From UBA6168 sp039819485 (GTDB lineage Bacteria; Bacteroidota; Bacteroidia; Chitinophagales; Saprospiraceae): a stretch of 64,000 nt of DNA. Shown here piece by piece: positions 43,948-53,292 of the stretch. Within the stretch, counting starts at the first letter, position 1. Each line of letters starts with the position of its first letter. A model generated the notes under the pieces. It was not told where the DNA came from. It ran no database searches and saw only the letters and a program-made list of their open reading frames with translations. Location of the stretch: assembly GCA_039819485.1 (NCBI GenBank), contig JBCBRY010000014.1, forward strand, positions 1-64,000, given 5' to 3'. A program made the position numbers and the translations under genes.

Positions 43948-45255
43948 TTACGCCGATAAAACCTGCAAAATTTCATCGCGCAAATTCAACAGTCTGCCTG
44001 ATGCTGCGGGTTTCTCTGCTTTAAACCGCTTCCAGTTCCGCTTGCTGACAAACAGCCGCCATTTTTTCAAAAAAAGCTCCGCTACCCAACCAAACAGAAA
44101 AAATCCCGGCACATAGCCCCATTTCAAATAGAAACCAAAATCGCCAATGCCTCCAAACACTTTTTTCAAAATTAAATACTGTAACCAAAGAACGACCGGA
44201 TAGATAATCAATCCACCCAAAATTTTGATGGTGGGAACCCAAACAGGGTCAGAGCTGAATTTATCAGACAATTTACTGGCCAGGAAAGCGGGCAGGAAAT
44301 GGACCAAATAACCTATCAAAAAAAATGGGAATAATATTATTATCAATAACCAATGAGCCGAAGTATTTTCCTTTACCGATGCATCCACAATATTCCTTTT
44401 GTGCAGTCCCGCAAAATAGTCATTGATCTTCTCTGAAAAGCTTTCATAGACCACAGGTTTTTTACTCCGCAAATACTGTAGGTGCTGCAACGTTTTTTTG
44501 GAGCGAAAATAAGTAGGTTGCGGCGGCAGCATATTTTCACTGGCCAGGATGGTCTCTGCTTTTTTCAACAATTCATCCTCTGCTTCATCTGCTGCATAAA
44601 TTAATTGTTCCGCTAATTTTTCTTTTAAATGCAACGTCAATTTCCGGACTGCCTCTTTTTGATCCTTCTCCCAATCTTCTTTAAAATCCGCCACCCTGAT
44701 CGGCCCGCCCATGTCGGTCAGCAATTCACTCCTGAATTTGCCCGGTTCAGAATAATTCAGGCCGATCGGCAAAATCACCAGCCCCAGCTGAAAATCATTC
44801 GCCGCTTCTGTGTTCAAAGCAATCCGGGCCGGCCCCGTCTTTACTTTTTTGACAAAACGCCCGCCATAACTGCCCCCTTCCGGTGCCACATACAAACAGC
44901 CGCCACCAGTCAGGTAATCAGTAGCCATCTGAAATGCCTTTTTATTATCGATCGGCTTACCGCCTGTATCCAGGTAGCGCTCCACTTTAATGCAATAAAA
45001 ATTACTAAAAAACCAATTTCCAAAACGCGTCTTGAACAAACTGGCATTCGCCAGAAAATTCACACGCCGGTTCATAAGCACCGCTACGTTCAATGGATCC
45101 ATCAAAGTCCCCGGGTGGTTGGAAGCCAAAATAACCGGGCCTTTATAATCGCGCATCTGTGCATTGACCAGAGTCCGCCTGGCATAATAAAACCAGCGTA
45201 CAATCCAAACGAGCAATTTGGCTGTCTCGTAAAAAAGAAAAAGAAAAAGTTTCAC
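43948..45255 (-). CDS. lysophospholipid/glycerol-phosphate acyltransferase (PlsC-like)
   Basis: The product is 435 residues. The N-terminal ~230 residues are an acyltransferase domain: NHPGTLMDPL is the catalytic H-x5-D box, KVERYLDTGG and VAPEGGSYGGRF the glycerol-phosphate-binding boxes. The C-terminal part has two to three TM helices (SAHWLLIIILFPFFLIGYLV; YPVVLWLQYLILK). The enzyme should transfer an acyl chain to a lysophospholipid or glycerol-phosphate at the inner membrane. It is oriented like the glycosyltransferase, with a hairpin repeat in the gap and another one upstream. Confidence 0.88.
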   Translation of the reverse strand: MKLFLFLFYETAKLLVWIVRWFYYARRTLVNAQMRDYKGPVILASNHPGTLMDPLNVAVLMNRRVNFLANASLFKTRFGNWFFSNFYCIKVERYLDTGGKPIDNKKAFQMATDYLTGGGCLYVAPEGGSYGGRFVKKVKTGPARIALNTEAANDFQLGLVILPIGLNYSEPGKFRSELLTDMGGPIRVADFKEDWEKDQKEAVRKLTLHLKEKLAEQLIYAADEAEDELLKKAETILASENMLPPQPTYFRSKKTLQHLQYLRSKKPVVYESFSEKINDYFAGLHKRNIVDASVKENTSAHWLLIIILFPFFLIGYLVHFLPAFLASKLSDKFSSDPVWVPTIKILGGLIIYPVVLWLQYLILKKVFGGIGDFGFYLKWGYVPGFFLFGWVAELFLKKWRLFVSKRNWKRFKAEKPAASGRLLNLRDEILQVLSA

Positions 45256-45285
45256 TTTTCAGAAAGTAAGCACGTGATAAAGTCA

Positions 45286-45396
45286 GGCGAGTAACGGAGT
45301 GGGCGAGTAGGCAAGTAGGTGAGTAGACAAGTAAAATCCTTGTTCATCTGTTACTCGCCTGCTCGCCTACTCTCTCACTCGCCCACTCAATACTTG
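45286..45396. repeat. inverted octamer-array hairpin (GGCGAGTA-type)
   Basis: The left arm (45286-45333) is six 8-base units GGCGAGTA, ACGGAGTG, GGCGAGTA, GGCAAGTA, GGTGAGTA, GACAAGTA. The right arm (45350-45396) is the inverse of similar units. The loop is ~16 bases. It is the longest array in the window. It lies 31 bases upstream of the leftward acyltransferase start and 136 bases ahead of the rightward lipoprotein. Confidence 0.9.
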
Positions 45397-45531
45397 TTAA
45401 CGTTTTGTCAAAGCGGAAAGATAGGCAGGCCATCATTTATTATTGCGGATTCGATTATTTTATTTTGGCCTGTTCTTGTTTCGAATTAATTGATTGTACA
45501 AACACCTTTCGCTAAAAATCCACTACCATTT

Positions 45532-46665
45532 ATGCGGCCTCATTATTTCATTTTCTTCTTTCTAATATTAACGGGCTTTTTTGGGTGCTCCCCGCAAACA
45601 CCGGATATAGGGATAGCTGAACATTACTTACCTCACCTGAACCACCTCAAGGAAGGAATTATCAATAAATATTATTTCCATTACAAAAGCAATGACGGCT
45701 TCGATAATTCAACCACTATCGAGTACAAAGAATATATCCTGACCCGGCCCAATGAACTCACAATCAACAACTACAACCCTGCATTCGAACTGGTCAATTC
45801 CACGGTTTACGAATTTCAGGACAATAAAATGTTTACTAAAAAAAATTCCATATTCTTTCGGAGTGACACCCTGTCGTCAGAAATATTGTCGCCTCTGTTC
45901 ATCGACTGGAATGACTCCTCTCCCCCATCTACTTATCGGTCAAGGTTCACCTATAATTTTGGTACTGAACGAACCACTGTCATCGAAAAAAAATTTAAAA
46001 AAGACACAACGATCCTGAATAAACCAGCAAAAATATATAGCCATACCCTCATCAGAAAAGACACGACAGAGCAAAAAGAAACGAGTAGTTTGACAGGAAA
46101 ATACGAGGCTGTTTATGTCGGCGGCATCGGCCTGTATACTGGCAAGGGCGAACTGGACGAAGGCGCTACTTTTCTTGAATTGATCGAACAAATTCCGCAA
46201 AAAAAATTCCGGCAACTAAAAAACCACCAAGTAAAAAGAGTCGGTTATATCAACCCTGACGAAAGGCTGGACAAAGAAAAAAAGTTTAGCACCTGCAATT
46301 CCATTGACGTCATTCTCGACTATTACAACGATAGCAAAAGCACCCGCTATCCTGGCGGGAAAAAAGCATTATGGGAATCAATACTCCCACAAATCGACAA
46401 AAGTAAAATGCACCTTGAATCAGGCTACCTGACCTTTCGGTTTGTCATCAATTGTCAGGGTGATGCCGGCCGTTACATTATCGAAGAAACGGCATTGGAT
46501 TTTTCAAAAAAACAATTTAACCCGGAAACGGTCGGCCACTTATATAATATTGTTAAAAACCTGAAAGGGTGGCAACCACCATTTATCAGGAAAGAATACC
46601 AAGACACTTATAATTATTTAACTTTTAAATTAAAAGATGGTGAAATTGTCGAATTGCTTCCTTAA
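45532..46665 (+). CDS. hypothetical lipoprotein
   Basis: The product is 377 residues from the ATG at 45532 (MRPHYFIFFFLILTGFFGC), which places a lipobox Cys at residue 19; a TTG at 45490 would push the signal inward. The mature protein is beta-rich in its first half (YHYKSNDGFDNSTTIEYKEY). Near the end it has a TonB-C-like stretch (GYLTFRFVINCQGDAGRYII ... LKGWQPPFI) as in proteins that handle outer-membrane energy transfer. The next gene overlaps it by 29 bases and also encodes a lipoprotein, so the two are probably translated together. Function unknown. Confidence 0.72.
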   Translation: MRPHYFIFFFLILTGFFGCSPQTPDIGIAEHYLPHLNHLKEGIINKYYFHYKSNDGFDNSTTIEYKEYILTRPNELTINNYNPAFELVNSTVYEFQDNKMFTKKNSIFFRSDTLSSEILSPLFIDWNDSSPPSTYRSRFTYNFGTERTTVIEKKFKKDTTILNKPAKIYSHTLIRKDTTEQKETSSLTGKYEAVYVGGIGLYTGKGELDEGATFLELIEQIPQKKFRQLKNHQVKRVGYINPDERLDKEKKFSTCNSIDVILDYYNDSKSTRYPGGKKALWESILPQIDKSKMHLESGYLTFRFVINCQGDAGRYIIEETALDFSKKQFNPETVGHLYNIVKNLKGWQPPFIRKEYQDTYNYLTFKLKDGEIVELLP

Positions 46666-47500
46666 ATATTTAAGCCTATTCTTTTTAGCCATTTTCTTTT
46701 CTTGTCAAAAATCCGAACCACTTTATAAAAAAGAAATGTCGTTGTCGGAGGCTGAAAAAAAAGAATTAACAAAAAAACTGGTGTATGGAGGATTTAATTA
46801 TCACCAGGGAACAAGTGCCCACCAATTTCAATTATTTGAAGCCAATAAATACGATACTACTTTTTCTGAAATCCACCGGGAGCTGGGCATCCCTTATTTA
46901 AAAAGAGGTATCGCCCATACATTTTATCCACATTTTCAGAAAGTCATTCAATACGACGTACTCAACTGGCAAGGTTGGCGGGGATACAACTATTTATTTT
47001 TTTACCGGGATTATGAAAGAGCGCTGCAAGATTTTATCGAAATGGACAATTTGACCCCCGGTGTGGTCGATCACCCACAGGCCTTAAATATTGATTATCT
47101 TAAGGCCATTTGCTATTTAAAAATGGGGGATCACCAAAACGCCCTGCAATTTTTCAATAAACAAATTAAATATGAAATGGAATCTGTTGGCGTGGAATAT
47201 ATGGAACCTGTTTCATTTTTGTACCGGGGCATTGCCTATTGGGAAATTGGTGAATTTGCAAAAGCAAAAAGGTCATTTGAGATGGCCCTTGAAAACGACC
47301 GGAAAAATGCGGACGCCGCATTCTGGTTAGCGAAATATTGGCTGCAAGCAGGCAATCAAAAGAAAGCAAAAGAAATGATCGCAATAGCTAAAGACTTTTC
47401 AATAAAAGGATACGACTTAAGAAGACCTTACGTCGAAGCATTTTATCAAACCTATTTGGCGGATATTGAGGAATTCGCAACGGAGTTGGGGAAATTATAA
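46637..47500 (+). CDS. TPR-containing lipoprotein
   Basis: The product is 287 residues. The ATG at 46637 gives MVKLSNCFLKYLSLFFLAIF, then FSC as lipobox. The mature part has TPR helices (YLKAICYLKMGDHQNALQFF, YRGIAYWEIGEFAKAKRSFE, AAFWLAKYWLQAGNQKKAKE). It overlaps the upstream lipoprotein gene by 29 bases in another frame, which favours translational coupling and a shared job in the envelope. No more specific role can be assigned. Confidence 0.75.
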   Translation: MVKLSNCFLKYLSLFFLAIFFSCQKSEPLYKKEMSLSEAEKKELTKKLVYGGFNYHQGTSAHQFQLFEANKYDTTFSEIHRELGIPYLKRGIAHTFYPHFQKVIQYDVLNWQGWRGYNYLFFYRDYERALQDFIEMDNLTPGVVDHPQALNIDYLKAICYLKMGDHQNALQFFNKQIKYEMESVGVEYMEPVSFLYRGIAYWEIGEFAKAKRSFEMALENDRKNADAAFWLAKYWLQAGNQKKAKEMIAIAKDFSIKGYDLRRPYVEAFYQTYLADIEEFATELGKL

Positions 47501-47914
47501 GGCTAACCAAGGATGAAATTTAAAAAAAATAATAGCCATTTTTTTTGAAACTCCTCTTTTTATCTGTCTAAATTCTGCCTAACGGTTTGCGCTACTTTTT
47601 GCTACACAGCGTTTTGCGAAGGAAACACAGTACTTAAACGGTGAAAGATTAGCTTATTTTTTCAGTTCGCTATTTTAAGTGCCCGGACAAAAACATGGGG
47701 CGCTAAAAATGACACTTTTCTTTTGGCAAATGTTTGCTTTCCAAGCCTCACGACTCATTTTCGAACAAAGAAGAAGTGTCATTTTTTTGATCACCTGCTT
47801 AAGTAGATTTTACCCCATGACGACTTGTTAAATGAAGCATTTTCGATGCCCAATAATTTTATCTTTCATCAACGAACCGCCATTGCCCTGGTGCGTTCTT
47901 TATGGAGAACCTCC
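47501..47914. other. intergenic region carrying one MITE-like element
   Basis: The gap between the TPR lipoprotein and the DegP gene contains no gene. The first part (47501-47674) shows no clear structure. A ~130-bp element with TGACACTTTT inverted ends lies at 47675-47805, and a promoter box at 47915. Confidence 0.5.
47675..47805 (-). mobile_element. MITE-like element, copy 1
   Basis: The ends AAAAATGACACTTTTC (47705-47720) and its inverse (47771-47788) bound a variable core, and outer TTAAG...CTTAA sequences mark the edges. Its reverse complement aligns with copy 2 at 49150, including TTGCC, AAAAGTGTCATTTTT and GCGC. No coding capacity. Confidence 0.7.
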
Positions 47915-47922
47915 TATTTTTG
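47915..47922 (+). promoter_or_regulatory. TAnnTTTG -7 box for the DegP gene
   Basis: TATTTTTG followed by CAAAAAAG matches the -7 consensus 15 bases before the ATG at 47937, and supports this start over the longer frame from 47832. Confidence 0.6.
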
Positions 47923-47936
47923 CAAAAAAGAATTCT

Positions 47937-49094
47937 ATGAAATTTTTCCGATTCCTGTTTTATATCGCCCTGTTGGTCGGCGGCTTCTTTTTAGGCACTT
48001 CCTGGCAGAACAAAACGGCTCCCCCCGACACGACTCCGCAGGTAGCAGCCGATGCCGATGAAAACCCCAACAATACCCAAGAGGCAGCCAAAATCAATTA
48101 TAATACCCCTCCGATGCCCCCTGGCCTCAACGAAGATGAAAAAGCGACCATTCGCCTGTTCGAAAACTCAGCTCCCTCCGTGGCTTACATTACCACTTCC
48201 CGTATCCGGCAAGACTTCTGGAGCAGAAATGTAATGGAGATTCCGCAGGGCAGCGGCTCTGGTTTTGTGTGGGATACGGACGGGCACGTCATTACCAATT
48301 ACCATGTCATTCAGGGGGCTGACCGGGCACAGGTCACTCTGGCAGATCAGACCACCTGGGATGCCACGCTCGTTGGGAAAGCACCGGAAAAAGATCTCGC
48401 CGTTTTAAAGATTGAAGCTCCCCGCAAGGCACTCCAGCCTATTCCTGTCGGAGCTTCTACCAATTTATTGGTGGGGCAGAGTGTCTATGCGATCGGCAAT
48501 CCTTTTGGGCTCGACCAAACCCTGACCACAGGGATCATCAGTGCGCTTGGCAGGGAAATAGAATCCGTCAGCGGCATCCCCATCCGCGGGGCCATCCAGA
48601 CCGATGCAGCGATTAACCCCGGAAATTCAGGTGGCCCGCTCCTTAATTCATCAGGCCAGTTGATCGGTGTAAATACTGCCATCTACAGCCCGTCCGGTGC
48701 CTCTGCCGGAATCGGCTTCTCCATCCCGGTCGATGAGGTAAAATGGGTCGTTCCCGAACTCATCACGCATGGCCGTATCATGCGCCCCAGCCTCGGCGTC
48801 GACCTGGCAGCCGACCAGACGACCGCCCGTCTCGGTGTAAAGGGCGCTCTTATTCTCGATATTCTTCAGGGTAGTGCTGCCTATAAGGCCGGTCTCCAGC
48901 CTACTTATCGCGACCGGCAGGGCCGCATTCGTTTAGGTGATGTCATAGTCGCCATCAACGATGACCGGGTCGGGAGCAGCAAGGATATGGTGCTGATTTT
49001 GGAAAAATATAAACCGGGTGATTTGGTGAAGGTAAAAGTACTGCGCAATGACCAGGAGGAAGTGGTGGAGTTGTCGCTGGATGAGGCGCGGTAA
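47937..49094 (+). CDS. HtrA/DegP-family periplasmic serine protease
   Basis: The product is 385 residues from the ATG at 47937. The N-terminus is a TM anchor or uncleaved signal (MKFFRFLFYIALLVGGFFLG) and the rest is periplasmic. The triad is intact: His in VITNYHVIQGAD, Asp in KDLAVLKIE, Ser in NPGNSGGPLLN. A single PDZ domain follows (GALILDILQGSAAYKAGLQ ... GDVIVAINDDRV). It degrades or refolds damaged envelope proteins, like DegS/DegQ. One PDZ and an N-terminal anchor are most like DegS. It is flanked by inverted copies of a MITE-like repeat. The upstream extension back to 47832 lacks any signal-like features. Confidence 0.94.
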   Translation: MKFFRFLFYIALLVGGFFLGTSWQNKTAPPDTTPQVAADADENPNNTQEAAKINYNTPPMPPGLNEDEKATIRLFENSAPSVAYITTSRIRQDFWSRNVMEIPQGSGSGFVWDTDGHVITNYHVIQGADRAQVTLADQTTWDATLVGKAPEKDLAVLKIEAPRKALQPIPVGASTNLLVGQSVYAIGNPFGLDQTLTTGIISALGREIESVSGIPIRGAIQTDAAINPGNSGGPLLNSSGQLIGVNTAIYSPSGASAGIGFSIPVDEVKWVVPELITHGRIMRPSLGVDLAADQTTARLGVKGALILDILQGSAAYKAGLQPTYRDRQGRIRLGDVIVAINDDRVGSSKDMVLILEKYKPGDLVKVKVLRNDQEEVVELSLDEAR

Positions 49095-49149
49095 CAAGCG
49101 GCAGCCCTCACTGCAATCGACTGGTATAGAAAAATTCATTTACAGACCT

Positions 49150-49278
49150 AAGTAAGTGGTTGTTCAAAAAAATGACACTTTTCCTTCACCTGGAACAGCG
49201 TTTTAAGCTATGGAAACCAATCATTTGCCAAAATAAAAGTGTCATTTTTAGCGCTCTTTTTTTTGACCACCTGCTTAA
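49150..49278 (+). mobile_element. MITE-like element, copy 2
   Basis: Ends AAAAATGACACTTTTCC and AAAAGTGTCATTTTTAGCGC flank a variable core of ~60 bases. The outer edges AAGTGGTTGTTC and GACCACCTGCTTAA are themselves an imperfect inverted repeat. It is in the opposite orientation to copy 1. Confidence 0.7.
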
Positions 49279-49403
49279 CCGATCAAAAAAAATGACATTT
49301 TTTCTTCAGCTAAAATTTGCTTTTTGACGCTGAAAAATCAGTCACTTGCAAAAGCAAAAATGTCATTTTTAGCGCTCCTTATTTTTGGTCATCTGCTCAA
49401 GTA
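49275..49403 (+). mobile_element. MITE-like element, copy 3 (tandem with copy 2)
   Basis: It begins in the TTAA shared with copy 2 and runs through AAAAATGACATTTTTTC, a different core, GCAAAAATGTCATTTTTAGC and GGTCATCTGCTCAAG. It is same-oriented and directly abuts copy 2, sharing the border. Confidence 0.65.
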
Positions 49404-49685
49404 CAGTGTAATTTATAAATGTTGCAGTTCGCCTCGCTTCGGGGAGGCGAAGAATGTCAGGAAACTTGAATGCCAGTGTTTTAAGACTACATTGTTGATC
49501 CTGCACATAGATTAAAAAAAAACACAATCAAGGTTGTGGTTTTATCGTTTGCAGCAAGATCTATCTCATTTACCTTCAGAATTTCTCACTTAACAAATTT
49601 TTAATTTAATATTATTGTCTCTTTTTTGATCCAATTGCAAATTTGCTGTCAAACCGATCAAATATTTAATACAATCCATTAACTC

Positions 49686-50294
49686 ATGCACAACACCATC
49701 ATCTTCGACCTCGGCGGCGTACTCATTGACTGGAACCCCGATTATGTTTTTGATAAAATATTCAATGGCAATGAAGAACGAAAAAATTATTTTTTCCAAC
49801 ACGTTTGCACATCTGACTGGAACGAAAACCAGGACGCCGGCTATCCACTCCAACAGGCGACGGAAGACAAACTGGCAGAGTTTCCAGAATGGGAGACCGA
49901 AATAAAAGCTTTTTATGGCCGTTGGGAAGAAATGCTCGGCGGAGCCATTCAACCAACTGTTGATATCCTAAAAAAAATAAAAGGAAATAATACGCATCGT
50001 CTGGTTGCGTTAACGAATTGGTCGCACGAAACTTTTCCGGTAGCGCTGGAAAGGTTCGATTTTCTGCATTGGTTTGAAGGCATTGTAGTGAGTGGGGAAG
50101 AGAAGACCCGGAAGCCGTTTCCTGAGTTTTACAAAATATTGTTCGACCGGTATTCCGTCAATCCCCAGGAAGCTATTTTCATCGACGATAATTTACGAAA
50201 TGTACAGGCAGGAATCGAGTTGGGTTTGACGGGCATTCATTTTAAATCATCAGAAGCATTGAATGCTAAATTGACTGAATTAAATGTGTATTAA
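49686..50294 (+). CDS. HAD-superfamily hydrolase, subfamily IA
   Basis: The product is 202 residues. It has all four HAD motifs: motif I IIFDLGGVLID with the nucleophile Asp8, motif II LVALTNWS, motif III Lys in GEEKTRKPFPEFY, and motif IV FIDDNLRNV. The cap is helical, typical of subfamily IA and YihX-like sugar-phosphate phosphatases. It probably dephosphorylates a small metabolite in the cytoplasm. The ATG at 49686 starts one codon before the conserved MHNTIIFDLGG. Confidence 0.92.
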   Translation: MHNTIIFDLGGVLIDWNPDYVFDKIFNGNEERKNYFFQHVCTSDWNENQDAGYPLQQATEDKLAEFPEWETEIKAFYGRWEEMLGGAIQPTVDILKKIKGNNTHRLVALTNWSHETFPVALERFDFLHWFEGIVVSGEEKTRKPFPEFYKILFDRYSVNPQEAIFIDDNLRNVQAGIELGLTGIHFKSSEALNAKLTELNVY

Positions 50295-50344
50295 AATGGC
50301 GCTTGCAAAAAGGACATCGTCCAACAAGCACAATTTTTTTTATC

Positions 50345-50722
50345 ATGAATAAAAAATCACTACTCACCGTTGCCCCCTATATTTATTTTATCCTGGTCAT
50401 TTTGGGTATTTTCTATAACAGTAAAACGGGCGATAAAACAACTGGGAATTCATTCATTATTTTATTATTCGCCACCCCTTTTTTAGTGCAATTATTTTTA
50501 AAAAATAAATGGCTGGAAATTTTCCTGATTGCCATATGTCTTTTTTTTAGCAGCTGGTTATTTCTTGCGTACCTATCAGATTTATTTGACATAACAGAAA
50601 TGACAAAAAGGGCGTGGAACTTTATTGTTGTCGGAGGCTTGTTTGTTTTAGCTAACGGTATAGCAACTTCACTTCTAATGAGGAATTTAAATAAAAGGGA
50701 AGCGAAAAATTCGCTGGCATAA
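50345..50722 (+). CDS. small four-helix membrane protein
   Basis: The product is 125 residues from the ATG at 50345 (MNKKSLLTVAPYIYFILVIL), 50 bases after the HAD gene. Four hydrophobic segments are visible (VAPYIYFILVILGIFY; FIILLFATPFLVQLFL; WLEIFLIAICLFFSSWLFLA; FIVVGGLFVLANGIATSLLM). I do not recognise the family. It is likely in the inner membrane and may be cotranscribed with the HAD hydrolase. Confidence 0.65.
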   Translation: MNKKSLLTVAPYIYFILVILGIFYNSKTGDKTTGNSFIILLFATPFLVQLFLKNKWLEIFLIAICLFFSSWLFLAYLSDLFDITEMTKRAWNFIVVGGLFVLANGIATSLLMRNLNKREAKNSLA

Positions 50723-50746
50723 CTGAATAAATCCGAATCCTCCAAC

Positions 50747-50788
50747 AAAAATCCCGAACATGAAATCATTCATCATGTTCGGGATTTT
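50747..50788. terminator. bidirectional terminator
   Basis: Arms AAAATCCCGAACATGA and TCATGTTCGGGATTTT are perfect over 16 bases with a 9-base loop and flanking A/T runs. They separate the rightward membrane gene from the leftward carbonic anhydrase gene. Confidence 0.92.
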
Positions 50789-50809
50789 AATTTTTATAAA
50801 AAAGTGGAA

Positions 50810-51457
50810 TTAATCGTAAAAAGTCACTTTGCCGGTGCCGATGTCATACATCGCACCAACGATATCAATTTCACCATTTTCTTCCATCTCAGATAAGACG
50901 GGACTGTTTCTCCGTAACTTTTTGATGGTCAGTTCAACATTCCGCTTGGAAACAGCATTTACGAATGCTGCGTTTTTGGAATTTCGTTCTACCCCCTCTG
51001 GGGTTTCTACCGCATTTACCGCAGGCATGATATTATCCAACAAGTGAGTGATATTACCCAATTCGACGTGATCGCACGCACCTTTCACCGCTCCACATCC
51101 AGTGTGCCCCATCACAACCACCAGTTTTGAACCGGCAACCTTGCAGCCATATTCAATGCTTCCGAGAATATCAGCATTGACGATGTTTCCTGCTACGCGG
51201 GCATTGAATACATCGCCAACTCCCTGATTGAAAACAATTTCGGTTGGGATACGGGAATCAATACAACTCAAAATAACAGAGTGGGGAAATTGCCCGCTGG
51301 TAGTCTGCTTAACCTGTGCAATAAGCTCGCGGCCAAGTAATTTTTCATCTACAAACAATTGGTTCCCCAGTTTCAGTAATTCTTTGGCCATTTCAGGTGT
51401 AATGGACGCTTGTAACTCTGCGGTGAGGGTGGCCTTATGCAGTTCTTGTATGGTCAT
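50810..51457 (-). CDS. beta-class carbonic anhydrase
   Basis: The product is 215 residues from the ATG at 51457 (MTIQELHKATLTAEL). It catalyses reversible CO2 hydration. The zinc ligands and catalytic dyad are present: Cys and Asp-Arg in SCIDSRIPTE, then His and Cys in MGHTGCGAVKGACD. The longer frame to 51529 is not family-like. It lies 150 bases downstream of a SulP transporter on the same strand; such pairs usually couple bicarbonate movement with CO2 hydration. Confidence 0.95.
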   Translation of the reverse strand: MTIQELHKATLTAELQASITPEMAKELLKLGNQLFVDEKLLGRELIAQVKQTTSGQFPHSVILSCIDSRIPTEIVFNQGVGDVFNARVAGNIVNADILGSIEYGCKVAGSKLVVVMGHTGCGAVKGACDHVELGNITHLLDNIMPAVNAVETPEGVERNSKNAAFVNAVSKRNVELTIKKLRRNSPVLSEMEENGEIDIVGAMYDIGTGKVTFYD

Positions 51458-51608
51458 CTTAAAATTTATTTTTTTAAAAATTTCTGCAAAATAGAAATAC
51501 TTTGGAAAAGCCATCAATTCGATACCCAAAATTTCGAATTGATGGCTTTTCCAAAAATATTTGGTGAGTAAAAATTGGAACTAAACACCAATTTTCAAAA
51601 ATCGAAAA

Positions 51609-53249
51609 TTAGCTGAGGACTAATTTACCGTTGCCATTTCCATTGCCATTTCTGCTGGAAATCAATTTTACAAATTCCTTGGCAGGTTGATTTGGAATAT
51701 CGGTACGACGATCGATCATCTTCACCTCAATGTTTTTAAATGCGGCGTTGGTCTTGAAATCTTCAATGATCTCAAGGACATCCTGATCGATAGTAACCGA
51801 GCGCGAAGCATCAATCACCAATTTAGAATTGTTTGGAATGTGATTGAGCGTTTGCAGGATAGCAGCCTTGTTCAGGAAACTTACATCTTCCGAGAGTTGT
51901 AAGATAATTGGCTGGCCTTCATCGTGAGAAGTTGAATCGAAGAAGTAAGGCTTCTTATAATTGGCGCGCAGGACAAAGAATATCGCTACCACCATTCCCA
52001 TTCCAATTCCCATCAAAAGGTCGGTGAAAACAATACCAAGGATGGTCACCATGAAAGGTATAAAATGCTCTTTGCCAAGTTTATACATTTGCTTGAACAG
52101 TACTGGCTTTGCCAATTTGTACCCTACCAAAAAGAGAATGGCAGCCAAACTCGCTAAAGGAATCATGTTCAGCACAAAAGGGATGGCCATTGCACAACCC
52201 AGCAAAATGAAACCATGTAAAATGGCAGAAGCCTTTGTTTTACCGCCAGATTGAATGTTCGTAGAACTCCGAACGATTACCTGGGTAATTGGCAGACCGC
52301 CAATCAGGCCCGAAATGATGTTACCGACACCTTGTGCTTTCAACTCCTGGTTCGCAGGTGTGACTCTCTTATACGGATCAAGTTTGTCCGTTGCTTCCAG
52401 GCAAAGGAGTGTTTCAAGGCTGGCCACCACCGCAATGGTAATACCAGTAATCCAAACCGCAGGATTGGTGATTGCGTCGAAGGCAGGAAAGGTGAACTGA
52501 TCAAAGAAACCGGCAATACTGCCTGCCACCGGAATGCTCACCACTTGCTCTGCATTGAGTGCAAAACCACCCATATTTTGAAACAGCAAATTCAGCAAAA
52601 TACCTACCGCCACTACGAGCAGTGGCCCCTGAATGATCTGAAAAATCCGTATTTTCTTCATGAACGGTTGTTCCCAAAGGATGAGGATGGCCAATGAAAT
52701 GACAGTGATAATGATAGCACCGGGGCTTACATAGTCAAGCATATAAAAGATTTCGGAAAATGTGTTGTGGCCGTCGACCTGCTGAAAAGCAAAATCTCCT
52801 TCCGGATCTTTATCATACCCAAAGGCATGAGGAATCTGTTTCAAGAAAATAATAATACCGATGCCCGACAACATCCCTTTGATCACCGACGATGGAAAGT
52901 AATAACCAATGATACCAGCCTTAGCGAACCCGAGCAAAAGCTGGAAAATACCGCCCAGCACAACTGCCATCAGAAAGATTTCAAAGCTGCCCAATTCATT
53001 GATAGCAGTAAGAACGATAACGGCCAAACCCGCCGCCGGACCACTCACACCAAGTTGCGAGCCACTCATCGCACCCACGACAATACCACCAACTACACCA
53101 GCAATAATACCAGCAAACAAGGGGGCTCCCGATGCCAGAGCAATACCCAGACACAACGGAACCGCTACCAGGAATACAACAATACTTGCAGGAATGTCGC
53201 TCTTGAGATTGGCAAAAAAGCCAGAGGGAATTTTTTCAGTCGAATTCAT
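51609..53249 (-). CDS. SulP-family anion (probably bicarbonate) transporter
   Basis: The product is 546 residues with about 11-12 TM helices and the SulP N-terminal block DIPASIVVFLVAVPLCLGIALASGAP. The middle carries the conserved NQELKAQGVGNIISGLIGGLPITQV. A C-terminal STAS-like region (SEDVSFLNKAAILQTL ... LVIDASRSVTIDQDVLEII) follows. The tail ends in a short Asn-Gly repeat. SulP proteins move sulfate, bicarbonate or dicarboxylates with Na or H. The carbonic anhydrase gene next door points to bicarbonate uptake (BicA-like). Confidence 0.93.
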   Translation of the reverse strand: MNSTEKIPSGFFANLKSDIPASIVVFLVAVPLCLGIALASGAPLFAGIIAGVVGGIVVGAMSGSQLGVSGPAAGLAVIVLTAINELGSFEIFLMAVVLGGIFQLLLGFAKAGIIGYYFPSSVIKGMLSGIGIIIFLKQIPHAFGYDKDPEGDFAFQQVDGHNTFSEIFYMLDYVSPGAIIITVISLAILILWEQPFMKKIRIFQIIQGPLLVVAVGILLNLLFQNMGGFALNAEQVVSIPVAGSIAGFFDQFTFPAFDAITNPAVWITGITIAVVASLETLLCLEATDKLDPYKRVTPANQELKAQGVGNIISGLIGGLPITQVIVRSSTNIQSGGKTKASAILHGFILLGCAMAIPFVLNMIPLASLAAILFLVGYKLAKPVLFKQMYKLGKEHFIPFMVTILGIVFTDLLMGIGMGMVVAIFFVLRANYKKPYFFDSTSHDEGQPIILQLSEDVSFLNKAAILQTLNHIPNNSKLVIDASRSVTIDQDVLEIIEDFKTNAAFKNIEVKMIDRRTDIPNQPAKEFVKLISSRNGNGNGNGKLVLS

Positions 53250-53292
53250 TTTTTATAGGATTTTTTTGATTCGCCAACAATTCAATGACCTG

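Larger units (their letters stand above)
49095..49685. other. 591-bp intergenic region with two MITE-like copies and a hairpin
   Basis: The gap after the DegP gene holds copies 2 and 3 of the ~130-bp element in tandem (49150-49403) and then the stem-loop TTCGCCTC/GAGGCGAA (49428-49451). No gene is supported. Confidence 0.55.
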
